Assembly: GCF_000787855.1 (NCBI RefSeq)
Contig: NZ_BBPQ01000002.1
Location: forward strand, 45,432 to 109,431
Reading direction: 5' to 3'
Origin: Streptacidiphilus anmyonensis
Lineage (GTDB): Bacteria; Actinomycetota; Actinomycetes; Streptomycetales; Streptomycetaceae
Length of the DNA stretch: 64,000 bases
Within the stretch, counting starts at the first letter, position 1. Each line of letters opens with the position of its first letter. The notes below the pieces were generated by a model. That model was not told the DNA's origin. It made no database searches and was given only the letters and a program-made list of their open reading frames with translations. Shown here one piece after another: positions 57,845 to 64,000 of this stretch. Both the position numbers and the translations under genes were made by a program.

Positions 57845-60800
57845 GTGCGTGACAGGATCGTCGGCGAACTGGAGTGCCCGGCAGCGACACGGGCCGGGGG
57901 CCGGGGGCTGGTAGTGGGTGGTTTCGCGGGTTTCGTGCTGCTGCGGCTGCGGGCTCACCGCCTCCTCGTGGCCGGGGCGCTGGTCAGCATCCTGGTCACC
58001 ACCACCGTGCTGGCCGCGCTGGCGGGCTTCACCTCCGGTGTCGCCGACGCCGGGGTGCGGCGCCAGCTGAACGGCGCGGACGTCGCCGCCACGCCGCTGC
58101 TGCTGACCCGTCACGCCGGCTACCCGGACCGGGCCGTGAGCGACAAGGAGGCCCGGCGTCTCGCCGCGACCGTGCTGCCGGGGCTGCCGCTGGAGATCCG
58201 CACGCTGGCCGTCTCCGACGGCTTCGCACTGCCCGGCGGCCCGCCCGGCGACCCCGACGTGACCAGCCTGGCCACCCTCGACAGGACCAGGCTCCGCCTG
58301 CTTCAGGGCAGTTGGCCCACCGACGCCGCGCCGGGCGGCGTGGTCCCGATCGCCGTGCCGGAGGCCGCGGCGCAGCGGCTGCTGCAAGGCCGCGGCGGCA
58401 GCCCGGTCGGGGCAGGCGGGAGCCCGGTCGGGGAGCGGCTCACGCTCACCGACCAGATCAGCAAGGCGCCGGTCACGGTCCTGGTCGCCGGGGTGTACCG
58501 GGCCGCGAACCCGGCCGACCCGTACTGGCAGCTGGACTCCCTCGGCGGACGCGGCATCCAGCGCGCCGGCACCGGCACCGCCGGCAGCGGCGGCGGCTCT
58601 GTCGGCGGGACCAGCTACGGGCCGATGCTCACCACCGACGCCGCGTTCGCGAGCGGCGCGGTCCCGCAGTCACAGCTCAGCTGGCAGGCCGTCCCGGACA
58701 CCGACCAGCTGCACGCGGCGGACCTCGGCGCGCTCGCCGCCGCCGACCGGGCCGCGACCGCGCGGATCAACCAGCAGGGCGTCTACCAGGCCGTCGGCAA
58801 CCTGCCGACCGTCCTCGACCAGCTGCGGCTGAGCATCCTCGTCGCCCGGTCGACGCTGCTGGTCGTGGTGCTGCAACTGGTGCTGCTCACCGCCATGACG
58901 CTGCTGCTCACGGCCCGGCTGCTCAGCGAGGAGCGCGAGGGGGAGAACGCCCTGCTCCGCGCCCGCGGGGCCGCGCCGGGGCGGATCGTACGGCTGGCGA
59001 CCATGGAGGCGCTGCTGCTCGCCGTGCCCGCCGCCGTGCTCGCGCCGCTGCTGGCGCGGCCGTTGATCCAGCTGCTGGCCGCGTTCGGGCCGCTCTCCGC
59101 GGCCGGGATCCGCCTGGACGGACCGCTGCCGGCCTCCGGCTGGTGGACGGCGCTGGCGACGGCGCTCGGCTGCGCCGTCGTGGTGGTCGCGCCGACGGTC
59201 CTCCGGGCGCGCGGCGCAGGCGAGTCGGAGCCGAAGCGCGGCCGACGGGCGGCACTGCCGTCGGTGCTGCGGGGCGGCGCCGACCTCGCCCTGGTCGCCC
59301 TCGCCATCGCCGCCTACCTCCAACTGCGGCACTACGCGGGCACCGGAACGCTGGACACGACAGGCGGAGCGACGGGCACCACGGCAGGCGGCACGGCGGG
59401 GGTCGACCCGGTGCTGGTCGCCGCGCCCGCCCTCGCGCTCGCCGCCGGCACGGCGCTGACGCTGCGGCTGCTGCCGCTGGTGGCCAGGATCGGGGAGCGT
59501 CTGGCGACCCGCGGGCGGTCGCTTCCCGTCGCGCTGGCGGCCTGGCAGCTGTCCCGACGCGCCCATCGCAGCGCCGGGCCGGTGCTGGCCCTCGCGCTGG
59601 CGGCCGCGATCGGCACCCTGGCGATCGGTCAGAACGCCAGCTGGGAGGGGTCGCAGCGGGACCAGGCGGCCTTCGACACGGGCGGCGACATCCGGGTGGC
59701 CTCGATCGACGTCCCCGCCCTGGGACAGGGCGGGATGCTGGCCGCGCTGCCCGGAGTGGCCGCGGCCGTCCCGGTCAACCGGCAGCAGATCAGCATCGCG
59801 GGCGGCGGCATCGGCGAACTGCTCGCCTACGACACCCGGGCCGAGGCCGGACGGCTGCCGCTGCGGGCCGACCTCGCCGACCGCTCCGCCGCCCGGCTCC
59901 TCGGCGGCCTCGCCGACCCGGCCCCGCAGCCCGCGGGGCTGGGCGTTCCACTGCCCGGCCGGCCCGCCGAGCTGGACCTCTCGGCGCAGCTCACCGTCTC
60001 CGGGCTGGCGGCCGACCAGACCCTGTCGGAGCAGCAGGTCCCGGTCACCGTCCAGGTGATGGACCGCTTCGGGCTCGCCTACTCCCTGGACAGCCGATCC
60101 GTCGCCGTGGACGGCCGACCGCACCGGCTGGAGTTCGACCTGCGGGCCGCGGCCGGATCGGGCACCCCCGGCTACCCGCTGACGGTCAGCCGGATCGACC
60201 TCGGCCAGCCCGTGGCCCTCGCCCGCCGCGACGCCACCGGCCAGCCGCACCCACGGCTCACCGCCGCGTTCTCCCTGTCCGCGGACGGCGCTGCGGCGTC
60301 CGCCCCGTCCGGCTTCGGCTGGAACGCCCGCACTGGCGACAGCAGCGGCGGCCGCTCCGGCCCGCCCTACCAGCCGGGCCGGACGGACTTCGCGCGGCCC
60401 GCCGGGACGACGGCCCTGACGGCCCAGCTCGAGCTCGGCACCTTCTGGGACCAGTCCAGCGGCGGCCCCTTCGACACCCCGCAGACGCCCGACGTGGACA
60501 CCTCCTTCACGTCAGCCCGGTCCGCGCCCACCACGCCGCTGGCCGCCGTGGCCGACCAGCGCTTCCTCGACAGCGACCACGCCCACCTCGGCTCGGTGCT
60601 GACCGTGGGCGACGCGGGCGGCGGCCTGCGGGTGCGGATCACCGGCGTGGTCACCCAGCTCCCCGGCACCGGCGCGGCGGCCGAGCAGGGCCTGAACGGG
60701 CAGACCCAGGCCGGCGGCGGCACGGTCCTGGTCGACCTGCCCTCCTACATCCGACGACTCAACGGCCCCGACACGGCCAACGCCAGCGCCTCCGCCCCGC

Positions 60801-61360
60801 CCGTCGAGTGGTGGCTCGCCACCAGCGCGGGCGGGCGCGCCCGCGCCGACGCGGCCCTGGCCGCCGACGGCGACGTCGCCGTCTTCTACGACCGCGTCGC
60901 CGTCGCCTCGGCCGCCGCGCACGACCCGATCGGCAGCGGCCCGCAGTCCGCGCTGCTCGCCGGGATGGTCCTCGCCGTCGTGCTCGCCTCCGTCGGTTTC
61001 GCCGCGAACGCCTCCGGCGCCGTCCGGGCACGCGCGACCGAGTTCGCGGTGCTGCGCGCGCTCGGCATGAGCCGACGGCGGATGGCCCGCGCCACCGCCG
61101 CCGAGCTCGCCCTGCCCATCGTGCTCGGCGTCGGGGTCGGCCTGCTGCTGGGAGAGGTGATCACCCGGCTGGTGGTGCCGCTGCTGGTGCTCACCCCGCA
61201 GGCCGGCGTCCCGGTCCCCGCGGTGCTGGTGGAGATCCCGGTGCTGCCGCTGGCAGGGCTGCTCGCCGCCGTCGCCGCCGTCCCGCTGCTGTGCGCGGCC
61301 CTCCTGGGGTTCCGCGGCGGCGACCCCGCCCGCCGTCTGCGCACGCCCGAGGAGAGCTGA
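57845..61360 (+). CDS. Large FtsX-type ABC transporter permease (MacB-like)
   Basis: A 1171-residue membrane protein. The N-terminal helix (LLVAGALVSILVTTTVLAALAG) is followed by a large extracytoplasmic region, then LLVVVLQLVLLTAMTLLLTARLL and ENALLRARGAAPGRIVRLATMEALLLAVPAAVLAPLLARPL (FtsX core). A second extracytoplasmic region rich in Gly/Ser (TGGATGTTAGGTAGVD) is followed by helices near the end (LLAGMVLAVVLASVGFAANA, LALPIVLGVGVGLLLG). The duplicated FtsX layout is typical of exporters paired with a separate ATPase. The GTG at 57845 is used, though a GTG at 57914 could be the true start. It overlaps the next gene by one base. Confidence 0.87.
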   Translation: MRDRIVGELECPAATRAGGRGLVVGGFAGFVLLRLRAHRLLVAGALVSILVTTTVLAALAGFTSGVADAGVRRQLNGADVAATPLLLTRHAGYPDRAVSDKEARRLAATVLPGLPLEIRTLAVSDGFALPGGPPGDPDVTSLATLDRTRLRLLQGSWPTDAAPGGVVPIAVPEAAAQRLLQGRGGSPVGAGGSPVGERLTLTDQISKAPVTVLVAGVYRAANPADPYWQLDSLGGRGIQRAGTGTAGSGGGSVGGTSYGPMLTTDAAFASGAVPQSQLSWQAVPDTDQLHAADLGALAAADRAATARINQQGVYQAVGNLPTVLDQLRLSILVARSTLLVVVLQLVLLTAMTLLLTARLLSEEREGENALLRARGAAPGRIVRLATMEALLLAVPAAVLAPLLARPLIQLLAAFGPLSAAGIRLDGPLPASGWWTALATALGCAVVVVAPTVLRARGAGESEPKRGRRAALPSVLRGGADLALVALAIAAYLQLRHYAGTGTLDTTGGATGTTAGGTAGVDPVLVAAPALALAAGTALTLRLLPLVARIGERLATRGRSLPVALAAWQLSRRAHRSAGPVLALALAAAIGTLAIGQNASWEGSQRDQAAFDTGGDIRVASIDVPALGQGGMLAALPGVAAAVPVNRQQISIAGGGIGELLAYDTRAEAGRLPLRADLADRSAARLLGGLADPAPQPAGLGVPLPGRPAELDLSAQLTVSGLAADQTLSEQQVPVTVQVMDRFGLAYSLDSRSVAVDGRPHRLEFDLRAAAGSGTPGYPLTVSRIDLGQPVALARRDATGQPHPRLTAAFSLSADGAAASAPSGFGWNARTGDSSGGRSGPPYQPGRTDFARPAGTTALTAQLELGTFWDQSSGGPFDTPQTPDVDTSFTSARSAPTTPLAAVADQRFLDSDHAHLGSVLTVGDAGGGLRVRITGVVTQLPGTGAAAEQGLNGQTQAGGGTVLVDLPSYIRRLNGPDTANASASAPPVEWWLATSAGGRARADAALAADGDVAVFYDRVAVASAAAHDPIGSGPQSALLAGMVLAVVLASVGFAANASGAVRARATEFAVLRALGMSRRRMARATAAELALPIVLGVGVGLLLGEVITRLVVPLLVLTPQAGVPVPAVLVEIPVLPLAGLLAAVAAVPLLCAALLGFRGGDPARRLRTPEES

Positions 61361-64000
61361 TGTCCCGTCGGACCCACGTCCCCTGGGTGCGCACCCGGCT
61401 CGCCCACCGGCCCGGCACGGCGGCCGCCCTGGTGCTGCTGACCCTGGTCACCGGATTCCTCGCGTCCGCGCTGCCCTTGCAACTGGACCGCTACCAGGAC
61501 CGGGCCCTGTCCACCGAGCTCGGGCGGGCTGACCTGACCGGGCGCAGCCTCCGGATCGGCAGCACCGCGACCGACGCGATCCAGAGCGGCAAGGTCTGGC
61601 AGTTCGCCGACGCGGCCACCCTGACGCAGGCGCAGACCTGGCTGCGCTCCCAGATCCAGTCGCCGCTGACGGTGGACGCCGGGGCCGAGACCGCGGGTCT
61701 CCACACCGTCGCCGTCGGCAGCACCCTGCCGCTGAGCGGCCTCCCGCTGACCGGCCCGGGTGTCAGCGCCCAGCCGCAGCCGCCGCGGATCAACCTGGTC
61801 TGGCAGCCCGACCAGCACCACGACGTGCGGCTGGTCCGCGGGCGGATGCCCGCCGACGACGCACCGACGCGCGGGGCCGACGGCGCCGACGGCACTCCGG
61901 GACCGCTGAGCGGACCGGTCGAGATCGCGGTCAGCGACACCGCCGCCGCCCAGCTCGGGCTGCGGGTCGGCGAGGTCTACCAGCTGGGTCAGACCGCCCA
62001 GGTCAAGCTCGTCGGCGTCTACCACGTCGACCGGCCGCAGGACGCCTACTGGAACAGCGTCGGGCACCTGGCCGGCGCCGCGACGCTCAGCTACACGCCG
62101 TCGCACTCCGCCGACAGCGTCGACTACCGCTACGCCGACGTCCTCACCTCCGTGGGCGGCGCCCAGGTGATGGGCCAGCTCGCGCCCACCGAGGTCTACT
62201 GGTGGCTGCCGCTGCGCCAGGGCAGTCTGAACGCCTCCCAGGTGGACGCCGCCCGGCAGGAGCTGGCCTCCCTGACCAACGGCGACAAGGCCGACGCCAT
62301 CGGCCAGGCCGGTGGTATCACCGTCACCACCGGCCTCGACCAGTTGCTCGCCGCCTACGCCGCCGAGCGTCAGGCCCTGGCCCCGCTGACCACCGTCGGT
62401 GTCGCGGGCGCGGCCGGAGTCGGCCTGGTCGTGCTGCTGATGGCACTCGGGCTCACCGCCGAACACCGCCGCGAGGAGCTGCGGCTGCTGCGCGGACGCG
62501 GCGCCTCGCTGCCCGTGCTGTGGTCACGGCTCCTGGCCGAGGCGGCCCTGTACGCGGGCGCCGGCGTGCTGGTCGGCGGCGGCGCCGCACTGCTGCTGCT
62601 CCCCACCCAACGGCACGGTGCCGCCCTGGCGGCGGCGGCCCTGGTCTGGCTGTCGGCCACCGTCGCCTACCCGGTGCGGCTGCTCGTCGGCCACCGCCGG
62701 GTGCAGCCCCGGGGCCGCGCCGAGGACGTCCTGCACGCCCGCGCCTCGCGCCGCCGCACCGTGGCCGAACTCGCCGTGCTGGCCGGCACCCTCGCCGCCG
62801 TGGTCTCGCTGCGCGGTCGCGGGATCGCCTCCTCCGGCGGCGTCGACTGGCTGGTCACCCTGGCGCCGCCGCTGCTCGGCCTGTCCGGAGCGATCCTGCT
62901 GGTGCGTCTGTACCCGCTGCCGGTCCGGCTGCTCCTGCTGGCGAGCCGCCGCCGCGACGGCGCGGTCGCCTTCCTCGGCCTCGCCCGCGCCGGACGCAGG
63001 TCCGCCACCGGATCGCTGCTGCCGCTGCTGGCCATGCTGCTCGCGCTCACCGTCGGCGCCTTCGGCTCCTCGGTGCTGACCGGCGTCGGGCAGGCCCGCG
63101 AGACGGGCGCGCTCAGCCTGGTCGGCGCGGACGCGCGGATCGGCACCGACAGCACCGAGCTGAGCCCCGCCCTGGTCCGGGCCGCGGGTCAGGTGCCCGG
63201 TGTGCGGGCGGTCGAGCCGGTCGTGGTGCAACGCGATCTCGCGCTGGGAGCGACCGCGCGCTTCGACATCCTCGGCGTCCGGCCGGACTCCTACGCCGCC
63301 CTGGCCCGGCGCGTCGGCCGCGGCGGGTTCGACGCCGCGCTGCTGCGCTGGGACGGCCACGGCCCGCTGCCGGCACTCGCCTCGCCCGCCGTGGCCGCCT
63401 CCTTCGGGAGCGCCCCGCAGAGCGTGGACAGCGACTTCGGGCAACTCCAGGTGAAGGTCGTCGCGACCGTCGACGCCACGCCCGCGCAGGGCGCGAACGA
63501 CTTCCTGGTGCTGCCGTCCGCTCCACTGCTCGCCGCCGAGAAGGCCCACTACGGCGTCGCGGACGGCCCGAACGTGCTGCTGCTGAGCGGCCCCGTCGAC
63601 GCCGCCGCGCTGCGCGCCGCGGTCGCCCGCACACCCGGCGACGCGGAAGTCGACACCGAGGTGCTCACCGAACAGCGGGCCCGGCTCGCCGACTCCCCCC
63701 TCCAGGCGGGCGCCACCGAGGTCTACCTGGCCTCGGTGCTGGCCACCGGCCTGCTGTGCCTGCTGGCGGTGCTGCTGTCACTGCTGGAGGCCTCCCCGGA
63801 GCGCTCCCGGCTGCTGGCCCGGCTGCGCACGATGGGCCTGACCGCCCGCCAGGGCTACGCCCTGATCCTGGCCGAGTCGCTGCCGCTGGTCCTGCTCGCA
63901 GCGCTGGCGGGCACCCTGCTCGGGCTGCTGACCGTGCCCGTGCTCGGCTCCGCCGTCGACCTCGGCGCCCTGGCCGGGACGACGTCGCTGACCGGCGTCG
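61360..64000 (+). CDS. Second FtsX-type ABC permease, truncated at the window end
   Basis: The ATG at 61360 overlaps the preceding stop (TGATG). The 880 codons visible show an N-terminal helix (GTAAALVLLTLVTGFLASALPL), an extracytoplasmic segment, FtsX helices including LTTVGVAGAAGVGLVVLLMALGLTAEHRREELRLLRGRGASLPVLWSRLLAEAALYAGAGVL, and further membrane segments with TGSLLPLLAMLLALTVGAFGSSVL. It is a paralogue of the gene before it; the two probably form a heteromeric transporter, with the ATPase likely encoded downstream of 64000. Confidence 0.85.
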   Translation, partial: MSRRTHVPWVRTRLAHRPGTAAALVLLTLVTGFLASALPLQLDRYQDRALSTELGRADLTGRSLRIGSTATDAIQSGKVWQFADAATLTQAQTWLRSQIQSPLTVDAGAETAGLHTVAVGSTLPLSGLPLTGPGVSAQPQPPRINLVWQPDQHHDVRLVRGRMPADDAPTRGADGADGTPGPLSGPVEIAVSDTAAAQLGLRVGEVYQLGQTAQVKLVGVYHVDRPQDAYWNSVGHLAGAATLSYTPSHSADSVDYRYADVLTSVGGAQVMGQLAPTEVYWWLPLRQGSLNASQVDAARQELASLTNGDKADAIGQAGGITVTTGLDQLLAAYAAERQALAPLTTVGVAGAAGVGLVVLLMALGLTAEHRREELRLLRGRGASLPVLWSRLLAEAALYAGAGVLVGGGAALLLLPTQRHGAALAAAALVWLSATVAYPVRLLVGHRRVQPRGRAEDVLHARASRRRTVAELAVLAGTLAAVVSLRGRGIASSGGVDWLVTLAPPLLGLSGAILLVRLYPLPVRLLLLASRRRDGAVAFLGLARAGRRSATGSLLPLLAMLLALTVGAFGSSVLTGVGQARETGALSLVGADARIGTDSTELSPALVRAAGQVPGVRAVEPVVVQRDLALGATARFDILGVRPDSYAALARRVGRGGFDAALLRWDGHGPLPALASPAVAASFGSAPQSVDSDFGQLQVKVVATVDATPAQGANDFLVLPSAPLLAAEKAHYGVADGPNVLLLSGPVDAAALRAAVARTPGDAEVDTEVLTEQRARLADSPLQAGATEVYLASVLATGLLCLLAVLLSLLEASPERSRLLARLRTMGLTARQGYALILAESLPLVLLAALAGTLLGLLTVPVLGSAVDLGALAGTTSLTGV

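Overview
The window is chromosomal DNA of a very high-G+C actinobacterium, most likely a member of the Streptomycetaceae (genus not resolved). The evidence is the codon usage (third positions almost always G or C, and only two TTA codons seen in any gene called here), the gene families (SARP regulator, coenzyme F420:NADPH reductase, NarL-type two-component systems, ECF41 sigma factor, SGM_5486-type small protein, FabG-FabI pair, a 6C small RNA) and many apparently leaderless genes. Nearly all of the window is coding and no intergenic gap exceeds 300 bases. I see no insertion sequence, prophage, CRISPR array, tRNA or rRNA.

Layout. 1-4.2 kb: truncated SARP regulator, site-2 protease, F420 reductase and an orphan class I terpene synthase preceded by a 17-bp triple repeat. 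4.2-9.1 kb: a tightly overlapping MoxR/DUF58/DUF4129 operon on the minus strand. 9.2-12.0 kb: methionine aminopeptidase, a primase/polymerase-domain protein and a lipoprotein. 12.0-15.6 kb: ABC exporter plus NarL-type sensor kinase and regulator in one minus-strand unit. 15.7-19.9 kb: amino-acid permease and diaminopimelate-decarboxylase-like gene, divergent from a PucR regulator. 20-25 kb: FAD oxidoreductase, TetR repressor, aldehyde and alcohol dehydrogenases. 25.2-29.1 kb: a second NarL-type two-component system, then a PrnB-family heme enzyme carrying both TTA codons, convergent with a SAM methyltransferase.

29.2-32.4 kb: peptide release factor 3, convergent with an ECF41 sigma/carboxymuconolactone decarboxylase operon that has a recognisable ECF41 promoter. 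32.6-36.1 kb: secreted protein, ArsC-like reductase, and a pnuC-nadR NAD-salvage operon behind a 37-bp dyad that overlaps the Shine-Dalgarno sequence. 36.2-39.7 kb: SixA phosphatase, MFS transporter with a FadR-type regulator, and a hypothetical gene followed by a 13-bp repeat array and a strong terminator. 39.8-44.4 kb: fabG-fabI fatty-acid reductases divergent from a TldD/TldE pair. 44.5-47.7 kb: DUF3099 protein, 6C RNA, small zinc-ribbon-like protein, GT87 glycosyltransferase, MoaA. 47.8-53.3 kb: CaiB-type CoA transferase and glutaryl-CoA dehydrogenase, SDR plus ECF sigma factor, zinc dehydrogenase. 53.3-64 kb: DEDDh exonuclease with BRCT domain, SURF1, GH15 enzyme, a degenerate SDR and two very large FtsX-type permeases, the second cut by the window edge.

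The most notable points are the TTA-containing orphan prnB homologue with dyads in its leader, the pnuC operator/hairpin, the 6C RNA, the ECF41 promoter, and a recurrent tendency to short tandem duplications (12/15/18/21 bp inside genes; 8/13/17 bp between or at the ends of genes).
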